Of a DNA stretch of 64,000 nt, positions 1 through 7,107 are shown in pieces. The notes beneath the pieces were generated by a model that saw only the letters and a program-made list of their open reading frames with translations, made no database searches and had not been told where the DNA came from. This DNA is from Fimenecus sp964527585 (lineage in GTDB: Bacteria; Bacillota; Clostridia; Oscillospirales; Acutalibacteraceae), in contig CAZGPE010000003.1 in the NCBI GenBank assembly GCA_964527585.1, positions 1-64,000 on the forward strand, given 5' to 3'. Position 1 is the first letter of the stretch. Each line of letters starts with the position of its first letter. The position numbers and the translations under genes were made by a program.

Positions 1-55
1 GAGCAGCTGATTTGTAATCAGCAGGTCGGGGGTTCGAGTCCGTCCACCAGCTCCA
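1..55 (+). tRNA. tRNA-Thr (TGT), 5' end cut by window
   Basis: The 3' part of a tRNA is present: anticodon stem-loop with loop TTTGTAA (anticodon TGT, Thr), a T arm with TTCGAGT, and an acceptor strand ending in an encoded CCA at 53-55. The acceptor 5' half and D arm lie before the window. It sits 28 bases before tRNA-Tyr and is probably part of a tRNA cluster. Confidence 0.9.
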
Positions 56-83
56 GTTTTCTTTGAAAACAGAATATTTATGT

Positions 84-168
84 GGGAGTGTTCCCGAGTG
101 GCCAAAGGGGGCAGACTGTAAATCTGTTGTCGACGACTTCGGTGGTTCGAATCCACCCGCTCCCACCA
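84..168 (+). tRNA. tRNA-Tyr (GTA)
   Basis: A complete class II tRNA of 85 bases. The acceptor GGGAGTG pairs with CGCTCCC, the anticodon loop is CTGTAAA (anticodon GTA, Tyr), there is a long variable arm, the T loop contains TTCGAAT, and CCA is encoded at 166-168. The long variable arm fits bacterial tRNA-Tyr. A terminator follows directly. Confidence 0.95.
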
Positions 169-170
169 AA

Positions 171-206
171 AAATCCCGTTCTCGTAAGAGGACGGGATTT
201 TTTCTT
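171..206 (+). terminator. Rho-independent terminator of the tRNA cluster
   Basis: The arms AATCCCGT and ACGGGATT flank a short loop and a T-rich run follows. It lies 3 bases after tRNA-Tyr. Confidence 0.85.
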
Positions 207-306
207 GTTTATTATTAACTTTTCACTCTTTAATGAACATCTGCGAACGGGAGTTTAATCAAGAAGTAATCGTAAACAGAAAATTTGGCTTAAGCGATAG
301 ATTTCT

Positions 307-597
307 TTACCAGTCTACCCACTCCATATCCGCTTCTGCTTCCCAAAAAGTTTTGCCGTTCCAAATTTTAGCCTTTTCAAAAGCCGCTAAACAATCGCAA
401 ACAGATTTTTCGGTAACAGAAAACACGGTTGTTTCATTAGTTAGATCATATACTTCCAATCTAACACTTTTAATCGCTCCGGAAGTATCTTTTTCTGTTT
501 GACAACCGTTAAAAAAATACTTCTTATTATCAAACAGTACATAATGATCTTCATATGAAAGTTTATCTATAAAATCATTTGCGTTTCCGTCAATCAT
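307..597 (-). CDS. Small acidic hypothetical protein, possible immunity-type protein
   Basis: This 96-residue protein matches no family I can name. It is acidic and rich in aromatic residues, with no signal peptide or membrane segment; the C-terminus carries a Trp-rich stretch (WNGKTFWEAE and a final EWVDW). The start is supported by an AAAGGTAGG ribosome binding site. Its ATG lies one base after the stop codon of an upstream decayed frame (599-868), so the two frames were probably translationally coupled. A small acidic protein coupled to a larger frame resembles toxin/immunity gene pairs, but that is inference. No terminator or partner is seen downstream; the next feature is the tRNA terminator on the other strand. 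Confidence 0.6.
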   Translation of the reverse strand: MIDGNANDFIDKLSYEDHYVLFDNKKYFFNGCQTEKDTSGAIKSVRLEVYDLTNETTVFSVTEKSVCDCLAAFEKAKIWNGKTFWEAEADMEWVDW

Positions 598-598
598 A

Positions 599-868
599 TC
601 AATTCCTACCTTTCAAATATTTTTTATATTTTTCATAAACCTCATTATTAAGATAAGCAGCTTTAGTTCTATTGAAATTTTTATCATAATAATGTATGTG
701 TAAAACCGGTTTATTATTTCCTGTTAAATTAGTGTATTGTTATATTCATCATAAGTTCAGTTTCGATTTCAAATTCTATTATACCGATCGAAAAATCATC
801 TCCTCGGGTAATATTTGCTGATTGATATTATACTCCGTAATTATAACGCTGTCAACAATATCTGCCAT
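599..868 (-). pseudogene. Decayed reading frame upstream of the 96-residue gene
   Basis: No intact gene spans this stretch, but three consecutive pieces look protein-like. The first starts at an ATG at 868 after AGGTTGAT and stops at 779. The second is open in another frame from 827 to 729. The third, back in the first frame, runs from 739 to 599 and gives a 46-residue tail with PVLHIHYYDKNF and a basic Tyr/Lys-rich end. Two compensating indels would join them into one protein of about 90 residues. The last stop nearly touches the start of the next gene. The function is unknown. Sequencing error, real decay, or chance open frames are all possible. Confidence 0.35.
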
Positions 869-1102
869 AAAATCAACCTAAAATTTTGACTAAAATACAA
901 CTAATTGTGTGATTTTTTGTACTTTATTATACTTTTTTGTGTTTTAACTTGTATAATGGTGTCTTTCAAAATCTTGATTAGTATTACGGTGTTTGAAAAC
1001 ATATTTTTTTTACTGTGATGTGATTGACAAAGCGTTTTATATATGCTAAATATAAGTTGAAATTTGTCGAACGGCGAAGTAAAATAAAAGAGGGGTGGGA
1101 CA
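869..1102 (+). promoter_or_regulatory. AT-rich intergenic region with a sigma-A promoter for the LemA operon
   Basis: TTGACA at 1024-1029 is followed after 17 bases by TAAATA at 1047-1052, with a TG one base before the -10 (extended -10). The ribosome binding site is GAGGGGTGGG just before the ATG at 1103. The rest of this stretch is very AT-rich, with no gene or RNA recognised. Confidence 0.6.
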
Positions 1103-2710
1103 ATGAACGAGATGATATATAACCCGTTGGAAGAGTTTGAAGGAAAATATAAAGAGGCTCATTTTCAAAACACCAACGAGTATTTTGAAAATCTTGTGCG
1201 GCAATCGGGGATTGACATTGAGAAAAATCGTGAAACCGTAAGGCTGTATAATGAACACAGCAGTGATTTGTCAATCTTGAAAAAGAAACTTAAACGCTTG
1301 AGAGTTTTCAGAGTGATAATGTGTATAACGGTGCTGTTGATACCGGTTGTTATTCTTAAAACCACACCCGAAATAAAAGATATAAGAAGTAAAATCGAAG
1401 AAGGCGACAAACTTACCGATGACTTGTTGGCTCAAGCGAACAATCAGATGCTCCCTCTGAATCGGCTTTTCAGCGTCAGAGATGCATTGCAAATTATTGA
1501 AACCACTATTCCGCTTATTTCGTTTGACGCACATTTTCCCGCCGAAAAAGAAGCGGATATGAAAATCAATTACGATTTTTATGAGTACAGTGAAAACGAA
1601 CAGTCAACCTTTGATGTTTTATCCGGAAGTTATAATGAAAATCCGTTTTTATTTGAAAACAAGATAATACATACTATGGGGGAGGAAGAATATCACGGTT
1701 ATAAAACTATTTATTGGACCGAAACATACCGTGATGCCGACGGCGAGTTGATAACGGAGAGGAAAAGCGAAACTCTTGAAGCGACCGTTACAAAGCCCAA
1801 ACCGTTTTATGATACGCAGGTTGTGTTGAATTACTGTTCGCAGTGCGGACCCGATTTGTCTTTCAGCCGAGATGCTTCTCATCTTGAAAAGAAAAGCGAA
1901 AAACAGATTAAACGGATGGTTAAGCACGGCGAAAAGAAACTTAAGAAAAAGACCGATAAAGCGATTCGTTCAAACGCAGATTTCGTAAGTATGTCGAATT
2001 CGGAGTTCGAAGTTCTTTTCGATGCACTGAACAGAACGGATGAAATTCAGTTCAGAACGCTTTTCACTCCGTTGGCACAAACGAATATGGTTGCGCTTAT
2101 ACTTTCGAAACTCGGTTTCGGAGATGATTTTTATTTTATAAAAAACAGGCGTACAAACAAAATAATTTCAACGCACAGTCAAAACAGACCGTTGAATTTG
2201 CGACCCGAAAAATATATGTCATATTCCTATGATACGGTAAAAGAAAACTTTATCGGTCTTAATGCCGAATTCTTCAAAGCGGTATATTTCGATTTTGCTC
2301 CGCTGTGGGCTGTTCCGCTGTATCAGGAGCGCCCCGTAACTTCCTTAAAGCCGATACCGGATAATTCGCAAATGTATTCCGTTAAAGACTATGAGGTGCT
2401 TGTAAACTCCGTTGATCGTAAGAATTTGGTACATCCCGAAACGAAAACTCAGGCGATATTAAAGCCGAATTTTGTTTCTTCTAAGGATAAAATCGACGAA
2501 ATTTTCGTAGATTCCTATTCTTACGATATTAAAAAAAGAGTTGATTTTGTATCCGTGTTCGGAGGGGACGGAAAATTCCACGATGTGCCTGTCGAATGGG
2601 ATGAATATTTACCGCTTAAGGCGAGAAGCCGTTTTCATATTTCGGCAAAAGAAAACGCAGAAGATAAACCTGTAATAGCATGCCGTAACGGGTTGTGCAT
2701 ATTCAAATAA
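1103..2710 (+). CDS. Membrane-anchored protein of unknown function, partner of LemA
   Basis: A 535-residue protein that I do not recognise by family. Residues 1-65 are charged and cytoplasmic-looking. One hydrophobic segment follows at about 68-88 (VFRVIMCITVLLIPVVIL), so the long C-terminal part may lie outside the membrane. A CxxC pair (NYCSQCGPD) is near the middle and is followed by a Lys-rich stretch. There is no cleavable signal peptide. The gene has its own promoter and strong ribosome binding site and is followed 20 bases later by lemA, so the two are almost certainly one transcript. In Firmicutes and Mollicutes LemA is often encoded beside a large membrane protein of unknown role; this gene fits that pattern. 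An envelope role is likely but not shown. Confidence 0.8.
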   Translation: MNEMIYNPLEEFEGKYKEAHFQNTNEYFENLVRQSGIDIEKNRETVRLYNEHSSDLSILKKKLKRLRVFRVIMCITVLLIPVVILKTTPEIKDIRSKIEEGDKLTDDLLAQANNQMLPLNRLFSVRDALQIIETTIPLISFDAHFPAEKEADMKINYDFYEYSENEQSTFDVLSGSYNENPFLFENKIIHTMGEEEYHGYKTIYWTETYRDADGELITERKSETLEATVTKPKPFYDTQVVLNYCSQCGPDLSFSRDASHLEKKSEKQIKRMVKHGEKKLKKKTDKAIRSNADFVSMSNSEFEVLFDALNRTDEIQFRTLFTPLAQTNMVALILSKLGFGDDFYFIKNRRTNKIISTHSQNRPLNLRPEKYMSYSYDTVKENFIGLNAEFFKAVYFDFAPLWAVPLYQERPVTSLKPIPDNSQMYSVKDYEVLVNSVDRKNLVHPETKTQAILKPNFVSSKDKIDEIFVDSYSYDIKKRVDFVSVFGGDGKFHDVPVEWDEYLPLKARSRFHISAKENAEDKPVIACRNGLCIFK

Positions 2711-2730
2711 TATAAAAAGGAGAATTTCAA

Positions 2731-3399
2731 ATGGCAAATCAATTAGACGAACTTAACCCCGAAGTAAGAGAAGAAGGCCTTGACACAAATGTCATAATAA
2801 AGAAAATTCCGGCACAAGTCGGTATCGGCTCGAAAATTTTCGAGATTGCTTTGTGGATTTGCGGAATTGTTCCGGGCTTGATTTTCCTGTTTATGAAAAC
2901 AAACGCTCAAAAACATTTCGATCAATTGCAGCAGAAAATCCAGAGAAACGCTTCGCAGATAGATAACTTCCTCGAACAGCGAGTAATGGTTTTGCAGAAT
3001 TGCGCTCGACTTTTGGATAAAGCAATTGACCTTGATAAAAGCACATTTGAAAACATAGCAAAATTCAGATCCGGCACTTCGCAAGACAGCGATGAAGTTC
3101 GTAACGAACTCGGCGGACAGATTGATGCGGTATCAAGGAATATAAATGTCGCAGTTGAAAATTATCCCGATTTGCAAGCCCACCGTGAAATTGCGGATGC
3201 GATGCAGCAAAATATGTATTTGCAAAGAGAAATTACCGCAGCGAGAGAACTTTATAACGATACTGTCAATGAATGGAATAAAGATATTTTTTCTTGGCCT
3301 ACAAAGAAAATCGTTGCCGCTAAAAACGGATATACCACAAGAATTCCTTTTGCCGCATCAAAAGAAATCAAAGATCAGGCAAAATCGGTGTTCTTTTAA
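2731..3399 (+). CDS. lemA: LemA family protein
   Basis: A 222-residue protein. A hydrophobic segment is at about 37-57 (IFEIALWICGIVPGLIFLFM), followed by a long helical region. The C-terminal part has the LemA signature: ENYPDLQAH, the Asn and Arg positions of the helical bundle, and a terminal PFAAS-type motif. LemA proteins are small bacterial membrane proteins with a short N-terminal anchor and a helical bundle; their molecular role is poorly defined. Here the N-terminus is about 35 residues longer than in the typical family member. The ribosome binding site is AAAGGAG. A hairpin terminator follows at 3418, so this is the last gene of a two-gene operon. Confidence 0.88.
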   Translation: MANQLDELNPEVREEGLDTNVIIKKIPAQVGIGSKIFEIALWICGIVPGLIFLFMKTNAQKHFDQLQQKIQRNASQIDNFLEQRVMVLQNCARLLDKAIDLDKSTFENIAKFRSGTSQDSDEVRNELGGQIDAVSRNINVAVENYPDLQAHREIADAMQQNMYLQREITAARELYNDTVNEWNKDIFSWPTKKIVAAKNGYTTRIPFAASKEIKDQAKSVFF

Positions 3400-3417
3400 T
3401 ATGTAAAATATTTTTCA

Positions 3418-3445
3418 AAGACCGTCATAATCGACGGTCTTTTGA
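3418..3445 (+). terminator. Terminator after lemA
   Basis: The perfect arms AAGACCGTC and GACGGTCTT surround a six-base loop and are followed by TTTT. Confidence 0.8.
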
Positions 3446-3519
3446 TTTTACTGAATAAACATCCGTTTGTTTTCGTATATTTACGGTTTTTCGCACATAT
3501 ATTTGATCAGGTGATATAT

Positions 3520-4332
3520 ATGGATTACGAATTACGGGAATATACGGCGGATAATACTTACTCGACTCGTGAGCGTACACGCCGCAGAAATACAAATACG
3601 CAACCCGATCCACCTCGTATAAGCGATTTGCTTACATCGGTGATTATAACTCAGTTTACGGTTTTTCTGCTTATGCTTTTGCTGTTTTTTCTGTTTTATA
3701 AAACAGAAAGCAAAATATACATACAGCTTAATTCGTTTTACAATTCGGTAATGCAAAAGGATTTGACTTCCGAAGAAATAGAAGATGCGATAAAGAGCGT
3801 AATTTCATATATTTCACAGCCGAAAACGGAAAACAAAACCTCCGATATTGAATTAGATGAAGACGAATTCAACGGTGCCGGCGGAGAAGATTTACTTTAT
3901 GTCGACGGAACAACGGCATCTTTTTCTCCCGTGTATTTAAGCGTTCCGATGGTTATCCCCGTTGAATATACCCGTGTCAGTTCGTCGTTCGGATACAGAA
4001 TCAATCCCGTTACTCAGAAATACGGGTTCCATTCGGGGATTGACCTTGCCGCCGAAAGCGGAACTCCGATTAAGGCGGCGTTTGACGGCACTGTGAGTGT
4101 TGCTTCTTCGTCTGCTGTGCGGGGAAACTATATTTTTCTTGAGTCGTCCGGCGGAATAACCACTGTATACTGTCATTGTTCGGAACTGATTGCACAGCAG
4201 GGTGCAAATGTACGGGCAGGGGAGATAATCGCAAAAGTGGGTTCAACGGGTCAGGCGACCGGTCCGCACCTTCATTTTGAATTGCGCATAAACGGTGTAA
4301 GGCACAATCCTCGATGGGTGATAGAGGCGTAA
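3520..4332 (+). CDS. M23 (LytM) peptidase, SpoIVFA-like membrane protein
   Basis: A 270-residue protein. The ATG at 3520 has AGGTGAT five bases upstream and is preferred over an in-frame TTG at 3442 that lies in the preceding terminator. A polar Arg-rich N-terminus is followed by one transmembrane segment at about 45-65, a linker with an acidic patch, and a C-terminal LytM domain. The catalytic motifs are intact: HxxxD (FHSGID) and HxH (PHLHFE), with a further YCHC histidine. LytM enzymes cut peptidoglycan peptides, but sporulation members such as SpoIVFA and SpoIIQ act as scaffolds. The stop overlaps the start of an M50 protease (TAATG), the arrangement of the spoIVF operon, so a SpoIVFA role is the best inference. 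A general cell-wall hydrolase is the alternative. Confidence 0.8.
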   Translation: MDYELREYTADNTYSTRERTRRRNTNTQPDPPRISDLLTSVIITQFTVFLLMLLLFFLFYKTESKIYIQLNSFYNSVMQKDLTSEEIEDAIKSVISYISQPKTENKTSDIELDEDEFNGAGGEDLLYVDGTTASFSPVYLSVPMVIPVEYTRVSSSFGYRINPVTQKYGFHSGIDLAAESGTPIKAAFDGTVSVASSSAVRGNYIFLESSGGITTVYCHCSELIAQQGANVRAGEIIAKVGSTGQATGPHLHFELRINGVRHNPRWVIEA

Positions 4333-4931
4333 TGAAATTTGTTTTTTGTCGAACAACGGTTGAACTTGATTTTTTGTTTTGTGCCGGAGTTACTTTTTTG
4401 ATGTGTGTAAATACAGGGGATGAAATCCGATACGGAATGATTTTTTCTCTTGTTCACGAAATCGGTCATTTGATTGCGGTATTTTTGTGCGGAGAAACTC
4501 CCGAATTGATACGCTTCGGAGCGTTCGGAATGACGATTATAAGGAAAAACGATATAACTCAAAACTACAAAAAAGAGTTCATCACGGCACTCAGCGGTCC
4601 GATGATGAACTTTTTGTGTTCGGGAATATTCTGTCTGTTTTATCTCGTTTTCGGAAATTTTTTGTTTTTGCGCCTTTCTATTATAAATATAATAATCGGC
4701 GGGTTTAATATGATGCCGATTTTTTTGCTTGACGGCGGAAGAGCATTGGAAAGTTTACTCAAAAGTAAATATTCCGAAGAAAAAAGCGAAAGAATTATAA
4801 AATCGGTGTCTTTGATGTTTTTGATTCCGATTATTTTTTTAGGAGTGCTTATTTTAATCGAGAGCAAATATAATTTTACATTTTTGGCAATCGGAATTTA
4901 TTTGGCGGTTATGCTTTTTGTAAAATGTTAG
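4332..4931 (+). CDS. spoIVFB: M50 family intramembrane metalloprotease, SpoIVFB-like
   Basis: A 199-residue multi-pass membrane protein. The HEIGH zinc motif is at 42-46, and a conserved DGGR motif with the third zinc ligand, Asp134, follows an N-x-x-P-like turn (NMMPIFLLDGG). Site-2 proteases of this short type include SpoIVFB, which in the mother cell cleaves pro-sigma-K during sporulation. The start at 4332 overlaps the upstream stop codon and has GAGG before it; an in-frame ATG at 4314 lacks a binding site. Translational coupling with the upstream M23 gene supports the SpoIVF assignment. No CBS domain is present, unlike B. subtilis SpoIVFB, which is longer. It could instead be another small site-2 protease. 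Confidence 0.78.
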   Translation: MKFVFCRTTVELDFLFCAGVTFLMCVNTGDEIRYGMIFSLVHEIGHLIAVFLCGETPELIRFGAFGMTIIRKNDITQNYKKEFITALSGPMMNFLCSGIFCLFYLVFGNFLFLRLSIINIIIGGFNMMPIFLLDGGRALESLLKSKYSEEKSERIIKSVSLMFLIPIIFLGVLILIESKYNFTFLAIGIYLAVMLFVKC

Positions 4932-4936
4932 AAAAT

Positions 4937-4968
4937 AAAAACGGCAAGAATTTCTTGCCGTTTTCGTT
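4937..4968. terminator. Bidirectional terminator
   Basis: The arms AAAACGGCAAGAA and TTCTTGCCGTTTT are flanked by A-rich and T-rich runs. It serves the M50 gene on the + strand and the ABC-F gene on the - strand. Confidence 0.85.
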
Positions 4969-6863
4969 TATTCCGATAATTCAAGCCACATAGTTTCTTT
5001 TTCTTCGAGTAAGGATTCTTTTTGCCTTATTTCTTCGAGTATTTCACCGAGTTTTTTATAGTCGGTTACGGTTTCTTCGCTTGCCGAAATGACTTTCAAA
5101 GCGTTTATTTCGTTTTCGAGAAGTTCGATTTCTTTTGAAAGAGCGTTTATTTTGGCTCTGCGCTTTCGTTCGTCGGCTTTGTTGAGTTTTGAAGAAATAT
5201 ACTGCGATTTTTGTTCGCTGTCTGTTTTCTCTTTTACCTGAGCTTCGGGAAGTTTTCTGTGTTCGAGATAGTAATCGTAGTTTCCGTTGTAAATTTCGAG
5301 CCGGTCGGGAAACATCTCGATGATTTTTGTCGGAACACTGTTGAGAAAATATCTGTCATGTGAAACGGTGATAAGTGTTCCGGTAAATTCTTTCAGGGCG
5401 TTGTCGAGAGATTCTTTTGCGATATAGTCGAGATGGTTGGTCGGCTCATCTAGGATCAGAACATTAGCACGCTGAAACATTATAATGCAGAACTGAACTT
5501 TTGCTCTGTTTGCACCGGAAAGATCACGGACTTTTTTGAAGACGGCTTCATCTTCGATTAAAAGTCTGCCCAGAGCACTTCTGATTTCGTATTCGGTTTT
5601 TGTGGGAAATTTTTTGTGCACGGCTTCGATTACAGTGTCGTTAAGATTGAGTTCACGAAGTTCCTGATCGAAATATGCAACTTTGACATTTCCGCCGAAA
5701 CGCACTGTTCCCGTACAGGATGATTTCTTCATAACCGCCTTGAGAAAGGAAGATTTACCCACACCGTTTCTGCCTACAATTGCGATTTTTTCTCCGCTGA
5801 GAACTTCTAAGGAAATATTATCGTACAGTTGCTTTCCGCTGATTTTATCTCCGACATAAACGCCCATATCTTTGACCGTGAGGACGGTTTTATGCGGTTC
5901 GAAGTCATATTCGAATTTGAAATGAATATCTTTCGGCTTCGGATTCGGTTTTTGAGCCAACTCCATTTTTTCGAGAGCCTTAACTCTTGAGCCGACGCTG
6001 TTTGTACTGCTTGAAGCTGCAAGATTTTTACGAACATAGTCTCTCATTGCAGTGATTTGTTCCTGCTGTTTGTTATATTCTTTTTCGAGCACTCTTATGC
6101 GTTCTTCCTTTTGCTTTATGAAAGACGAATATCCGCCTTTGTATTTATAGAGTTTCTTTCCTTCTATTTCGTAAATCGAAGAAACAACGCTGTCAAGAAA
6201 ATATCTGTCATGGGAAACGATGAGAACCGCACCTTTATATGCTTTGATATATTCTTCAAGCCAGTTTAACATATTAAAATCCAAATGGTTGGTCGGTTCG
6301 TCGAGTATAAGCAGTTCGGGATTGCGCAAAAGTATTTTTGCCATGGCGAAGCGCATTTTTTCTCCGCCCGAAAGCGCCGAAGTTTTCATTTTCAGGTCAA
6401 AATTCTGAAAACCGAGTCCGGTTAAGACAATATTGATTTTTGTATCGGCGGAATATCCGTCAAGAGCGATATATTCGCTGTTGAGTTTTTCGTATTCCGC
6501 TTCAAGCCGAGCGTAATTTTTATTATCGGAAGCCGTTGCGGAAATTTCTTTGGATAAGAATGAAAGTTTATCTCTTATTTCGTATGTACGCTTCAAAGCG
6601 AGTTTGATTTCTTCTTCCAAGGTGTTTTCGTCGTTAAGCACCTCGTTTTGATGTAAATAACCGATTTCGAGACAGTTCTTTTTCGCAATTGTTCCTTCGT
6701 CGCACGGTATTGTTTGAGTAATAAGATTCAAAAGGGTGGTTTTACCCGCTCCGTTAACACCCATTAAGCCGATTTTTTCGCCTTCGTTAACAGACATATT
6801 GACTTTTTCGAGTACGGTTTCTCCGAGAAACCCTTTTGAAACATCGGTAAGTGTAACTAACAT
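4968..6863 (-). CDS. ABC-F family ATPase (ribosome-associated type)
   Basis: A 631-residue protein with two ABC domains and no membrane segment. Domain 1 has Walker A GVNGAGKTT at 35-43, signature LSGGE and Walker B with LLILDEPTNHLD. A charged inter-domain linker with coiled-coil character follows. Domain 2 has Walker A GRNGVGKSS and VLILDEPTNHLD. The C-terminus is a charged coiled coil. Proteins of this layout act on the ribosome (translation factors or antibiotic-protection proteins). The second signature reads LSGANR in place of LSGGE, a departure from the consensus. The linker is not long enough to call it a resistance protein, and a Uup/YdiF-type housekeeping role is more likely. It is a single gene ending in a shared terminator. 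Confidence 0.9.
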   Translation of the reverse strand: MLVTLTDVSKGFLGETVLEKVNMSVNEGEKIGLMGVNGAGKTTLLNLITQTIPCDEGTIAKKNCLEIGYLHQNEVLNDENTLEEEIKLALKRTYEIRDKLSFLSKEISATASDNKNYARLEAEYEKLNSEYIALDGYSADTKINIVLTGLGFQNFDLKMKTSALSGGEKMRFAMAKILLRNPELLILDEPTNHLDFNMLNWLEEYIKAYKGAVLIVSHDRYFLDSVVSSIYEIEGKKLYKYKGGYSSFIKQKEERIRVLEKEYNKQQEQITAMRDYVRKNLAASSSTNSVGSRVKALEKMELAQKPNPKPKDIHFKFEYDFEPHKTVLTVKDMGVYVGDKISGKQLYDNISLEVLSGEKIAIVGRNGVGKSSFLKAVMKKSSCTGTVRFGGNVKVAYFDQELRELNLNDTVIEAVHKKFPTKTEYEIRSALGRLLIEDEAVFKKVRDLSGANRAKVQFCIIMFQRANVLILDEPTNHLDYIAKESLDNALKEFTGTLITVSHDRYFLNSVPTKIIEMFPDRLEIYNGNYDYYLEHRKLPEAQVKEKTDSEQKSQYISSKLNKADERKRRAKINALSKEIELLENEINALKVISASEETVTDYKKLGEILEEIRQKESLLEEKETMWLELSE

Positions 6864-7001
6864 ATTTTCTCCGTATATATAAGATTATAATACTATACCA
6901 TATTATATATGACTTTTCAAACAAAACCGATTAAACGCTTTGATATGTCGGTCAAAACCGATAAAAAAACAAATTTTGCCTAAAAATTTTTAATAATCTT
7001 A

Positions 7002-7030
7002 TTGCAAAACAAAATCGGTTGTGTTATTAT
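7002..7030 (+). promoter_or_regulatory. Sigma-A promoter of the dockerin-protein gene
   Basis: TTGCAA at 7002-7007 and TATTAT at 7025-7030 are separated by 17 bases. This predicts a leader of about 70 bases. Confidence 0.65.
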
Positions 7031-7045
7031 ATGAAATGTAATTAT

Positions 7046-7104
7046 GCACCATAAGGGGATTATGCCTTATTAGGTGGCGGAAAATACAATTTTCTTATAA
7101 GGAG
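7046..7104 (+). promoter_or_regulatory. Structured 5' leader with possible ribosome-site sequestration
   Basis: CACC/GGTG (7047-7050 with 7073-7076) and ATAAGG/CCTTAT (7051-7056 with 7065-7070) form a stacked hairpin. The same CCTTAT is also complementary to a second ATAAGG at 7097-7102, which contains the start of the AGGAG ribosome binding site. The two pairings exclude each other. I do not recognise a known riboswitch class. Confidence 0.4.
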
Positions 7105-7107
7105 CTT

